This document shows, one piece after another, positions 42,514-50,645 of a stretch of DNA of 64,000 nucleotides (its first letter is position 1; each line of letters opens with the position of its first letter). Source of the stretch: Roseiarcus sp963835215 (GTDB lineage: Bacteria; Pseudomonadota; Alphaproteobacteria; Rhizobiales; Beijerinckiaceae); the NCBI GenBank assembly GCA_963835215.1, contig CAWIES010000002.1:310001-374000 (forward strand), read 5' to 3'. The translations under genes and the position numbers were made by a program. The notes below the pieces were generated by a model, which was not told the DNA's origin, ran no database searches, and worked only from the letters and a program-made list of their open reading frames with translations.

Positions 42514-43320
42514 TCACATGCGGAAATCTTCGCCGAGATAATAGCGGCGCACGTCGGGATGGGCGACGATCTCGTCGGGCGGCCCTTCGGTCAGGACGTG
42601 ACCGCTGTGAATGATATAGGCGCGGTCGATCAGGCCGAGCGTCTCGCGCACATTGTGGTCGGTGATCAGCACACCGATGCCGCGTCCCTTGAGGTGGCGC
42701 ACCAGATCCTGAATGTCGCCAACCGCGATCGGATCGATGCCGGCGAACGGCTCGTCGAGCAGCATGAACGAGGGCTTTCCCGCCAGCGCGCGAGCGATTT
42801 CGCAGCGACGCCGCTCGCCGCCCGACAGCGCGATCGACGGCGCTTTGCGCAGCCGCGCGATGTCGAACTCCTCCAGCAACGAATCCAGCGTCGCTTCGCG
42901 GGCGCGGCGGTTGGGTTCGGTGACTTCGAGCACGGCGCGGATGTTGTCCTCGACATTGAGGCCGCGGAAGATCGAGGCCTCCTGCGGCAGATAGCCGATG
43001 CCGAGCCGGGCGCGCTGGTACATCGGCAAGCCGGTGACCGGATAGCCGTCGAGTTCGATGACGCCCTTGTCGGGTTTGACGAGGCCAGTGATCATGTAGA
43101 AGACCGTCGTCTTGCCGGCGCCGTTGGGGCCGAGCAGGCCGACCGCCTCGCCGCGGCGAACGTAGAGGGTGACGTCCTGCACCACGGCGCGGGCGCCGTA
43201 AGACTTGCCGAGATTGTGGACGGCGAGATAGCCCTCGCCCGCCGCGGCCTCCGCGCTCGCGGACTGGGCGGCGGCGGCGCGCGGCCGTTTGCGTCGCTGA
43301 ACCGAGGGCGCCTCGCTCAT
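42514..43320 (-). CDS. lptB: LPS export ABC transporter ATP-binding protein LptB
   Basis: 268 aa from ATG 43320, chosen over a much longer open frame because AAGGA lies just upstream. ABC motifs: GPNGAGKTT (64-72), signature LSGGERRR, Walker B FMLLDEPFAGIDPIAV and ITDHNVRETL, which is characteristic of LptB. About 30 basic/Ala-rich residues precede the domain. It powers LPS extraction from the inner membrane together with LptF/G (not here). Convergent with ptsH. Confidence 0.94.
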   Translation of the reverse strand: MSEAPSVQRRKRPRAAAAQSASAEAAAGEGYLAVHNLGKSYGARAVVQDVTLYVRRGEAVGLLGPNGAGKTTVFYMITGLVKPDKGVIELDGYPVTGLPMYQRARLGIGYLPQEASIFRGLNVEDNIRAVLEVTEPNRRAREATLDSLLEEFDIARLRKAPSIALSGGERRRCEIARALAGKPSFMLLDEPFAGIDPIAVGDIQDLVRHLKGRGIGVLITDHNVRETLGLIDRAYIIHSGHVLTEGPPDEIVAHPDVRRYYLGEDFRM

Positions 43321-43387
43321 GTCCTTGCCATCCAGGCGGAGCGCAGGCGCATAGCTTTGGTCCGAAGCGGGAGCGTTGGCGCCATCT

Positions 43388-44050
43388 CTACTTCGGCGCC
43401 GCGGTCTTGTCATCGCCGCCCGGGCCGTTCGATCCGGGAATGAACAGCCCTTTGACCCTGCCAGCCGAGCCGGTGTCGACCGTCGCCTGGCCGGTGGTGA
43501 GGTCGTAGGTGAGCTTGTCGCCCTTGGTGACATTGCCGCCGTCGCTCAGCGTCACATTGCCGATCAACCAGACTTTGTTCTGCGCCTTGTCGTAAGAACC
43601 GCGATCGCCAGTCGCGACCTGCGTCTTGGAGATGACCGTCACCGGCCCGGCCGCGTCGAGGTGCTTGACGTGGCTGGAAGAGGCGCTCGGCGCCGCATCG
43701 GGCTTGGCTGGGTCGGTCTTGGCCGGGTCGGGCTTCGCCGCGTCGGTTTTGGCGGTGTCGGCGGCCGGCGTCGGCGCGTCGCCCGGCGCAGGGCCTTTCT
43801 CCATGAAGATCGTCATCATCGAGCAGGTCATTTTGGTGTCGCCCTGGATGACGACGACATTGCCGGTATAGACCGCTCTCTGCTCTTTATCGAAATAGAC
43901 CAGCTTGTCCGCCTCGATCGACACCGGCTCCTTCGAATTGGCGCCGGGCAGCAACGGCGCCCCCGCGCTCGTCGCGGCGGCCGCGGGACCCGCCGCAATC
44001 AGGGTCAGCGCGAACGTCAGCGCGACGGCGCGTCGATCGAAGGCGATCAT
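43388..44050 (-). CDS. lptA: LPS transport periplasmic protein LptA
   Basis: 220 aa with an N-terminal signal peptide (ALTFALTLIAAGPAAAA) and the OstA/LptA jellyroll repeats: EADKLVYFDKEQRAVYTGNV, GSYDKAQNKVWLIGNVTL, KGDKLTYDLTTGQATVD. Residues of about 86-120 form a low-complexity Pro/Ala/Asp/Lys insertion not typical of LptA. It bridges LPS across the periplasm. Its ATG overlaps the lptC stop by 4 nt, and lptB follows, giving the order lptC-lptA-lptB. Confidence 0.92.
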   Translation of the reverse strand: MIAFDRRAVALTFALTLIAAGPAAAATSAGAPLLPGANSKEPVSIEADKLVYFDKEQRAVYTGNVVVIQGDTKMTCSMMTIFMEKGPAPGDAPTPAADTAKTDAAKPDPAKTDPAKPDAAPSASSSHVKHLDAAGPVTVISKTQVATGDRGSYDKAQNKVWLIGNVTLSDGGNVTKGDKLTYDLTTGQATVDTGSAGRVKGLFIPGSNGPGGDDKTAAPK

Positions 44051-44781
44051 TCGGCGGGGCCTTTCATGTCGCTGAGCGAGGGCGCGCCGGTGTCGCCCGC
44101 AAAGGTCGAGTGCACGTGGCCGGTGAAGGTGAGTTCGCCGCCATTGTCGCGCGCTTCGGCCGAATCGGCGTGGATCGTCGCGCCGCTGTCGGTGACGACC
44201 GACACCGGCTGATTGGAGCGGTAGAGGCCGGACTTGAAGTCGATGTCGGCGCTGGAGAGCGTAACGTCATAGCTGGGGCTGCGCAGATGCACGTCCTGCG
44301 ACAGCGTTAGCGATTGGCCGACGTTGTCGTAGACCCCGCTCGCGGCGGTGATCTTCATACGACTGTCGTCGGCCGTGGCGATGTCGCCGTCGATGTCCCT
44401 GAGCTCGACGGTCGCAGGATGGAGGACGTCCTGAATCGCCTTGACGGCGTTAATCACGTAGCCGCGCCCATCGCGCTTTGAGCCGGTCAGGCGCGGATGG
44501 TTCATGACGATCTTGGTTCCGTTAACGCTGAGCTCGCCGACCGTGAGATCGCCGACCTGGCGGCGCAACGGGTTGAACAGGGCAAACAGGACCATCGCCG
44601 CGATCGCAAGCAGCGTCAGCGTCGGCGTGGCGACGCGCAGGATGCGGACCAGCCGCGAGTGGCGCGTCGCGACAACGAAGGCGCGCCGACGGCTCTCCTC
44701 GCGATCCGCGGGCGGGTACGCGTCGATCGCGAACCTACGCCGGGGGGCCGCCCAATCCGCTCTGGTTGCGGGGGCCGACAT
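44047..44781 (-). CDS. lptC: LPS export protein LptC
   Basis: 244 aa. A basic cytoplasmic stretch is followed by one membrane anchor (about residues 50-69) and a periplasmic LptC-type jellyroll with LTVGELSVNGTKIVMNHPRL and SLTLSQDVHLRSPSYDVTL. It receives LPS from LptBFG and hands it to LptA. Operon with lptA (overlap) and lptB. Confidence 0.91.
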   Translation of the reverse strand: MSAPATRADWAAPRRRFAIDAYPPADREESRRRAFVVATRHSRLVRILRVATPTLTLLAIAAMVLFALFNPLRRQVGDLTVGELSVNGTKIVMNHPRLTGSKRDGRGYVINAVKAIQDVLHPATVELRDIDGDIATADDSRMKITAASGVYDNVGQSLTLSQDVHLRSPSYDVTLSSADIDFKSGLYRSNQPVSVVTDSGATIHADSAEARDNGGELTFTGHVHSTFAGDTGAPSLSDMKGPAE

Positions 44782-44962
44782 GGTTTCCTCAAGTCAGTGC
44801 GCGGCGCCCGCGCAGCCGCGCGCCGCGTCGCCTAGCATAGTCGCTGCGCCAGTGAAACGAAATCCAAGGCGAAGTTAGGGCGATCTTCCACCCCCAAGCC
44901 GCCTCGGGCGATTGCTTCCGCGGCGGGATTGGGTTTAATCCGTGCCCTGTCGCCCCTCTCCT

Positions 44963-45038
44963 GGGCCGGTAGCTCAATGGTTAGAGCCGGCCGCTCATAA
45001 CGGTCTGGTTGTAGGTTCGAGTCCTGCCCGGCCCACCA
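44963..45038 (+). tRNA. tRNA with CAT anticodon (tRNA-Ile2 or elongator tRNA-Met)
   Basis: 76 nt with encoded CCA. Acceptor arms are GGGCCGG / CCGGCCC; D-arm GCTC/GAGC; anticodon stem GGCCG/CGGTC around CTCATAA; T-arm GTAGG/CCTGC. The D-loop and overall shape resemble bacterial tRNA-Ile2, whose CAT is modified to lysidine by TilS, more than initiator tRNA. Elongator Met cannot be excluded. Confidence 0.9.
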
Positions 45039-45150
45039 GCCCTCGCGATTCCTCAGGCCATTGATCGACAGGACCCGACCGGCCGTCCCCGCGCGCCCCA
45101 CGCCCATCGCCGTGCTAGGAGAGCGGCGCGCTTCAGCCTTGGAGGCCCGC

Positions 45151-46077
45151 TTGTCTTCCCCCGCCCAAGCCCTCGTCAGCATCGACTGGGGAACGAGTTC
45201 GTTTCGCGCCCGCCTTGCCGGCGCCGATGGGCGCGCGCTCGAGGCGGTCGAGAGCGACACGGGCGCGCTCGGCTTGCCCCCCGGCGCGCACGAGGCGTTC
45301 CTCGCCGAGCGCATCAGCGACTGGACCCGTCGCTTCCCCGGGCTGCCGATTGTGCTCAGCGGCATGGTCGGCGCGCGCCTGGGCTGGATCGAGGCGCCTT
45401 ATGTCCCCTGCCCGGCCGGCCTCGCCGAGATCGCCGCCAAAACCCTGAAGCTCGACACGGCGCGGCTCGGCCGCCTGCTCGTCGTCCCCGGCGTCAGCGC
45501 GACTGATGCGCAAGGCGCGCCTGACGTCATGCGCGGCGAGGAGACGCAGATATTCGGCGCACTCGTCGCCTGCAAGCGCGACAATGGCCTGTTCGTGCTG
45601 CCCGGCACGCATTCCAAATGGGTGCGGGTCGAAGCGGGGCGGATCGTCGCCTTCGCCACTTTCATGACCGGCGAGATCTTCGCCGCGCTGAAGGATCACA
45701 CCGTGCTCGGTCGCATGATGGCGCCGGCGAGCGATGCGGCGCGCGGCGCCGAAGGCTTCGCGCGCGGGCTCGCGGCGGCCCAAGCGCTCGAACAGCCGGG
45801 CGATCTTCTCAGCGCCGTCTTCAAGACCCGCACCCTCGCCCTGTTCGACGCGCTGCCCGCCGACGCACTCGCCGACTATCTCTCCGGCCTGCTGATCGGC
45901 GCGGAAATCCTCGCCGGCGCACGCGGCGCGCGCGAGGCGACCCTCGTCGGCTCGGCGGCGCTGACCGCGCGCTACCGGACCGCCGGCGAAGCGCTCGGCG
46001 TCGAACTCACCCCTGCCCCCGAGAATTGCGCGACGCTTGGGCAGATCGCGCTGCTGGTGCAGCTCGGAAAGCTTTAA
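45151..46077 (+). CDS. dgoK: 2-dehydro-3-deoxygalactonokinase
   Basis: 308 aa from TTG 45151, chosen for GGAGG 5 nt upstream; earlier in-frame starts have no ribosome site. DgoK-family motifs: phosphate-binding SIDWGTSSFRARL at the N-terminus, SGMVGARLGWIEAPYVPCPA, DVMRGEETQIFGAL and LPGTHSKWV. It phosphorylates 2-keto-3-deoxygalactonate with ATP in the De Ley-Doudoroff galactonate pathway. The partner aldolase gene dgoA is absent nearby. Follows the CAT tRNA. Confidence 0.9.
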   Translation: MSSPAQALVSIDWGTSSFRARLAGADGRALEAVESDTGALGLPPGAHEAFLAERISDWTRRFPGLPIVLSGMVGARLGWIEAPYVPCPAGLAEIAAKTLKLDTARLGRLLVVPGVSATDAQGAPDVMRGEETQIFGALVACKRDNGLFVLPGTHSKWVRVEAGRIVAFATFMTGEIFAALKDHTVLGRMMAPASDAARGAEGFARGLAAAQALEQPGDLLSAVFKTRTLALFDALPADALADYLSGLLIGAEILAGARGAREATLVGSAALTARYRTAGEALGVELTPAPENCATLGQIALLVQLGKL

Positions 46078-46191
46078 GTCGGCGGTCCGGCGGGCGGATT
46101 TGCCCGCCTGCCGCCCCTACCCATCGGCGCCCCCCCGACCTATATCCTGTCTCCGCCCACGCCTTTCGCCAATTGTCCGGAGTTTACGCGC

Positions 46192-47238
46192 TTGACCGCC
46201 ATGACCGACGCGAGCCTCGACAAGATCCCCGTCACCGTCCTCACCGGCTATCTCGGCGCCGGCAAAACGACGCTGCTCAACCGCATCCTCTCCGAGCCCC
46301 ACGGACGGAAATATGCGGTGATCGTCAACGAATTCGGCGAGATCGGGATCGACAACGAGCTGATCGTCGGCGCCGACGAAGAAGTCTTCGAGATGAACAA
46401 CGGCTGCATCTGCTGCACCGTGCGCGGCGATCTGATCCGCATCATCGAAGGCTTGATGAAGCGCAAGGGCAAGTTCGACGGCATCATCGTCGAGACGACC
46501 GGTCTCGCCGACCCGGCGCCGGTCGCGCAGACCTTCTTCGTCGACGAGGACGTGCGCGAGGCGGCGCGCCTCGACGCCGTCGTGACGGTCGCCGACGCCA
46601 AGTGGCTGAGCCAGCGCCTGCGCGACGCGCCGGAAGCAAAGAACCAGATCGCCTTCGCCGACGTCATCGTTCTCAACAAGACCGACCTCGTCACGCCCGC
46701 CGAGCTGCGCGAGGTCGAGGCGCGCATACGCGCGATCAACCCATACGCGACGCTGCACCGCGCCGAGCGCTGCGACGTCGCCATCGCCGACGTGCTGGAG
46801 CGGCGCGCCTTCGATCTCGACCGCATCCTCGACATCGAGCCGGAGTTTCTTGAGGTCGACGACCACGAGCACGACCACAGCCACGGTCACGACCATCATC
46901 ACGATCAGGATCATGGGCACGGCCTCAAGCACTACCATGACGAGGACATGCAATCGATTTCGGCGCGGCTCGCCGGCGATGTCGATCCCGACAAGTTCAT
47001 GCCGTGGATCAACCGCCTGACCCAGGAGCGCGGCCTCGACATTCTGCGCTGCAAGGGGATCGTCGCCTTCAAGGGCGATCCCAAACGCTTCGTCTTTCAG
47101 GGCGTCCACATGATGCTCGACGGCGAGCCGCAGCGCGAGTGGAAGGCGGGCGAGACGCGCGAGTCGAAGGTCGTGTTCATCGGCCGCAATCTCGACGAAG
47201 CGGCGATCCGCGCGGGCTTCCTCGCCTGCGCCGCCTGA
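46192..47238 (+). CDS. CobW/COG0523-family metallochaperone GTPase
   Basis: 348 aa from TTG 46192 (GGAG 9 nt upstream); ATG 46201 is an alternative. G-domain motifs: Walker A GYLGAGKTTLLN (19-30), the metal-binding GCICC (Cys72/74/75) and NKTDLV. A strongly His/Asp-rich linker lies near residues 225-248, followed by the CobW C-terminal domain. Such proteins deliver zinc or another metal to client enzymes; the His-rich linker points to Zn, Ni or Co. A WD40 gene follows 28 nt downstream. Confidence 0.91.
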   Translation: MTAMTDASLDKIPVTVLTGYLGAGKTTLLNRILSEPHGRKYAVIVNEFGEIGIDNELIVGADEEVFEMNNGCICCTVRGDLIRIIEGLMKRKGKFDGIIVETTGLADPAPVAQTFFVDEDVREAARLDAVVTVADAKWLSQRLRDAPEAKNQIAFADVIVLNKTDLVTPAELREVEARIRAINPYATLHRAERCDVAIADVLERRAFDLDRILDIEPEFLEVDDHEHDHSHGHDHHHDQDHGHGLKHYHDEDMQSISARLAGDVDPDKFMPWINRLTQERGLDILRCKGIVAFKGDPKRFVFQGVHMMLDGEPQREWKAGETRESKVVFIGRNLDEAAIRAGFLACAA

Positions 47239-47266
47239 CGCGCGCCGCCAGCGGAAGTCGTTAGAC

Positions 47267-48262
47267 ATGGCCGAGCCGACCCAATCGCTCACTGCTCACG
47301 TGCGGCCGCTCGAGGCTGGCGCGCTGATCGTCGCCGCCGCGTTTCTGGGCTCTGAGCCGGCCCTGGCGCTGGCGGATGGCGTCGTGCTGGTCGGCGAACC
47401 GGGCGCGCAGCGGCGCATCGCCGCCCATCCGGACGGCGCGATCCTGGTCATCGCTCGCGACGGCGAAGCGCTGCTGACCGGGGGCGACGACGGCCGCGTC
47501 GTGCGGCTCCTCGCCGACGGGCGCCTCGAGACGATCGCCGACGAGAAGGGGCGCTGGATCGACGCGCTGAGCGCGCGCGCCGGCGCGATCGCCTGGTCGG
47601 CCGGCAAGCAGGCGCGCGCCCGCGATCCTGCTGGGACGATCAAGTCCTTCGCCGCGCCGACCACCGTGCGCGGCCTGTCGTTCCTGCCCAAGGGCTATCG
47701 CCTTGCGCTCGCTCACTACAATGGCGCGTCGTTATGGTTCCCCAACGCTGCGGCCGAGCCCAGCGTGCTCGAATGGAAGGGTTCGCATCTCGACGTCAGC
47801 GCTTCGCCCGACGGGCGGTTTCTCGTCACCTCGATGCAGGAGAACGCGCTGCACGGCTGGCGGATCGCCGACGCGCGCAACATGCGCATGACCGGCTATC
47901 CCAGCAAGACGCGCTCGCTCGCCTGGTCGCACGACGGCCACTGGCTGGCGACCTCGGGCGCCGACGCCTGCGTCGTCTGGCCGTTCAAGGACAAGGACGG
48001 GCCGATGGGCAAGCCCCCGCGTGAATGCGGCGTGCGCTCCTCGCGCGTGACCCAGGTCGCCTTTCATCCGCGCGCGCTGGTCGTCGCCATCGGTTACACC
48101 GACGGCATGGTCCTGCTGTGCCGCCTCGTCGACGCCGCCGAAATCCTGGTGCGCCAACCTGGCGAGGGCGCGGTCAGCGCGCTGGGTTGGGATGCGACCG
48201 GCGCCCGCCTGATCATTGGCCTCGACAGCGGCGTGGCCGGACTGCTGACGCTGCCTGCTTGA
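47267..48262 (+). CDS. WD40-repeat protein
   Basis: 331 aa beta-propeller. Repeats are visible as DGRFLVTSMQENALHGWRI, SLAWSHDGHWLATSGADA, VTQVAFHPRALVVAIGYTDG and VSALGWDATGARLIIGLDSG. No signal peptide is seen, so it is probably cytoplasmic. Its position after a CobW GTPase suggests a scaffold or client in metal handling. No enzymatic motif. Confidence 0.85.
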   Translation: MAEPTQSLTAHVRPLEAGALIVAAAFLGSEPALALADGVVLVGEPGAQRRIAAHPDGAILVIARDGEALLTGGDDGRVVRLLADGRLETIADEKGRWIDALSARAGAIAWSAGKQARARDPAGTIKSFAAPTTVRGLSFLPKGYRLALAHYNGASLWFPNAAAEPSVLEWKGSHLDVSASPDGRFLVTSMQENALHGWRIADARNMRMTGYPSKTRSLAWSHDGHWLATSGADACVVWPFKDKDGPMGKPPRECGVRSSRVTQVAFHPRALVVAIGYTDGMVLLCRLVDAAEILVRQPGEGAVSALGWDATGARLIIGLDSGVAGLLTLPA

Positions 48263-48286
48263 GCTTTCTTCCAAAAAAGGATCGCC

Positions 48287-49381
48287 ATGACCCCGGACGC
48301 TTCGCCACTCTTTCAACCCCTTCGTCTCGGCGATCTTGAATTGCCCAACCGCGTCGTCATGGCGCCGCTGACGCGCAATCGCGCCAACCACGGCACGGAC
48401 GTCGCAAGCGAGCTTGCCGCGACTTATTACAGCCAGCGCGCCAGCGCAGGGCTGATCGTCTCCGAGGGCACGCAGATCAGCCGTCAGGGCCAGGGCTACG
48501 TTTGGACGCCCGGCCTTTACAACGAGGCGCAGGTCGAGGGCTGGCGGCGTGCGACCGACGCCGTGCACACCGCGGGCGGGCGCATCTTCGCCCAAATCTG
48601 GCATGTCGGGCGCATCTCGCATGTCTCGTTGCAGCCGGGCGGCGGCTCGCCGGTCGCGCCTTCGGCGATCCGCGCCAAGACCCGCACCTTTCTCGAGACC
48701 GGCTTTTCTGAAGTCTCCGAGCCGCGCGCGCTCAGCCTCGCCGACATCGCCGGGGTCGTCGCCGACTTCGGCGCCGCCGCCGCCAACGCCAAGCGCGCCG
48801 GCTTCGACGGCGTCGAACTGCACGGCGCCAACGGCTATCTGATCGACCAGTTCCTGCGCGATGGAACCAACCAGCGCAGCGACTCCTACGGCGGCTCGGT
48901 CGAGAACCGCGCCCGCTTCGCGCTCGAGGTCGTTGACGCCGTATTGAAGGTCTGGCCGGCAGGGCGAGTGGGCATCCGCTTGGCGCCGGTCAGCCCGGCC
49001 AATGACATCGCCGATTCCAACCCGGCGACGATCTTCGGCTATCTCGTCGCGCGTCTAGGCGAACGGCGCCTCGGCTATATCCATATCGTCGAAGGCGCGA
49101 CCGGCGGCGACCGCAACATTGCGTCGTTCGATTATCTCGCGCTGCGCCGCGCCTTCAGCGGCGCCTATATCGCCAACAACGGCTACACCCGGGAACTGGC
49201 GATCGAAACATTGGCGCAAGGGCGCGCCGATCTCATCGCTTTCGGCAAGCCGTTCGTCTCCAACCCCGACCTGGTCGAACGCCTGCGCCGCGACGCCCCG
49301 CTGGCATCGCCCGAGCGCGAAACCTTCTACGGCGGCGGAGCCAAGGGTTACACCGATTACCCGGCGCTCGCGGAGGGGTAG
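48287..49381 (+). CDS. NADH:flavin oxidoreductase, Old Yellow Enzyme family
   Basis: 364 aa FMN TIM barrel. LGDLELPNRVVMAPLTRNRA binds the flavin face. The active pair is in ELHGANGYLIDQFLRDGTNQ near residue 180, followed by RSDSYGGSVENRARF, as in NemA-type enzymes. The C-terminal phosphate site is around FGKPFVSNPDLVERLR. It reduces activated alkenes or nitro compounds with NAD(P)H. It lies alone between the WD40 gene and a convergent glycosyltransferase gene. Confidence 0.92.
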   Translation: MTPDASPLFQPLRLGDLELPNRVVMAPLTRNRANHGTDVASELAATYYSQRASAGLIVSEGTQISRQGQGYVWTPGLYNEAQVEGWRRATDAVHTAGGRIFAQIWHVGRISHVSLQPGGGSPVAPSAIRAKTRTFLETGFSEVSEPRALSLADIAGVVADFGAAAANAKRAGFDGVELHGANGYLIDQFLRDGTNQRSDSYGGSVENRARFALEVVDAVLKVWPAGRVGIRLAPVSPANDIADSNPATIFGYLVARLGERRLGYIHIVEGATGGDRNIASFDYLALRRAFSGAYIANNGYTRELAIETLAQGRADLIAFGKPFVSNPDLVERLRRDAPLASPERETFYGGGAKGYTDYPALAEG

Positions 49382-49406
49382 ATCGCGCTGCGGCCGGCGG
49401 CGCGGC

Positions 49407-50564
49407 TCAGCCGCCCGCGCCGGTCCCCGTTCCTTCGGTCGCCAGCGTCGCCTCGTCGGCCGACATGACGTTGCCGCGCCAGACGAAGCGCTCGGTGTTC
49501 CAGCCTTCGAGCCACAGCCAGGGCAGCAGCGCATCGCGGGCGATCCAAGCGAGGGGCGAGGAGAGCGTCAGCGGCCAGCCGGCTGCGTAGGCGAGCCCGG
49601 CTTCCGCGCCATACCAGAGCAGCGCCGCGATGAGGACGGCGACCGGCGCGGCGAGGCCTAGCGACTCGGCGCCGACGCCCGCCGCGATCAGCGTCACGAG
49701 GCTGGTCGTCAGCACTTCGGGCGCGAAATAGAGCGCGAAGGTCGCACGCCGCAGCCGCGCCCAGCGCACCTGCCGCGCCCACATGTCGCCGATGCGCCGC
49801 AGTCCCAGCGGCTGCTGGAACGGTCGGCTGACGAGATGCGCGCGTAGGCCGGCGCGGTGGACGAGCTTGGTCGAGGCCGCGTCCTCGGCGATCTCGGCCC
49901 CTAGCGCCTCGATGCCGCCGCCCGCTTCCAGCACGGCGCGGCGCCACAGCATCGTCTTGCCCTGGGCGAAGCCGAAGCCGAGCGTCTCGGCGCAATATTG
50001 CCAGCGCGCCTGGTAGGTGTTGAGGAACGCGCATTCGATCTCGGCGGCGAAGCTTTCGGGCTGCGCACCGATCGGGGGCGCGCAAACGATGCCGGTGTCG
50101 TCGCGCCAGCGCGCCTGCAGCCGCTGGATGTAGTCGCGCGGCATCGAGACGTTGGAATCGGCGATGATCACCCAATCGCGCTTGGTTGCGTTCCAGCCCT
50201 TGACTACGTTGTTGAGCTTGGGATTGGCGCTGACCCGGTCATCGCCGATCAACAGCCGCGAGGGGATGCGCGGGTTTGCCGCCATCGCCCGGCGGGCGAG
50301 CGGCGCGATCGGGTCGGCGGCGTCGGCGACGCAGAAGACGATCTCGTAGTCGGGATAGTCGAGGGCGAAAATCGAAGCGAGCGTCTGCTGGGAGAAGGAC
50401 TCGACGCCGCACAGCGGCTGGACGATCGCAACCGGCGGCGCGCCGTCGGGGGCGGCGAGCGGAGCGCCGCCGCGACGGCAACGAAAGGCGGCGATGGCGG
50501 CGCTGAAAACATGAACCGCGATACCGGCGCCGGCTGCGCCGGCAGCCAAGGCGGAGATGGTCAT
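49407..50564 (-). CDS. Ceramide glucosyltransferase-like family 21 glycosyltransferase
   Basis: 385 aa from ATG 50564. An N-terminal membrane anchor (about residues 5-25) precedes a GT-A domain with VAIVQPLCGVESFSQQTL, the metal/nucleotide motif IIADSNVSMP, EIAEDAAST and RQVRWARL (Q-x-x-R-W). Two C-terminal helices follow (LVTLIAAGVGAESLGLAAPV and AVLIAALLWYGAEAGLAYA). Family members glycosylate ceramide or hopanoid-type lipids (HpnI). Acceptor unknown; no hopanoid genes are in the window. Confidence 0.85.
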   Translation of the reverse strand: MTISALAAGAAGAGIAVHVFSAAIAAFRCRRGGAPLAAPDGAPPVAIVQPLCGVESFSQQTLASIFALDYPDYEIVFCVADAADPIAPLARRAMAANPRIPSRLLIGDDRVSANPKLNNVVKGWNATKRDWVIIADSNVSMPRDYIQRLQARWRDDTGIVCAPPIGAQPESFAAEIECAFLNTYQARWQYCAETLGFGFAQGKTMLWRRAVLEAGGGIEALGAEIAEDAASTKLVHRAGLRAHLVSRPFQQPLGLRRIGDMWARQVRWARLRRATFALYFAPEVLTTSLVTLIAAGVGAESLGLAAPVAVLIAALLWYGAEAGLAYAAGWPLTLSSPLAWIARDALLPWLWLEGWNTERFVWRGNVMSADEATLATEGTGTGAGG

Positions 50565-50645
50565 CCGGGTCCTCGAGCCGCGTTCACGCCGCGAATCGGC
50601 GGCGCAGCATATTGCCGCGTCCAAGCGACGCTTCTATGAAGGCGC

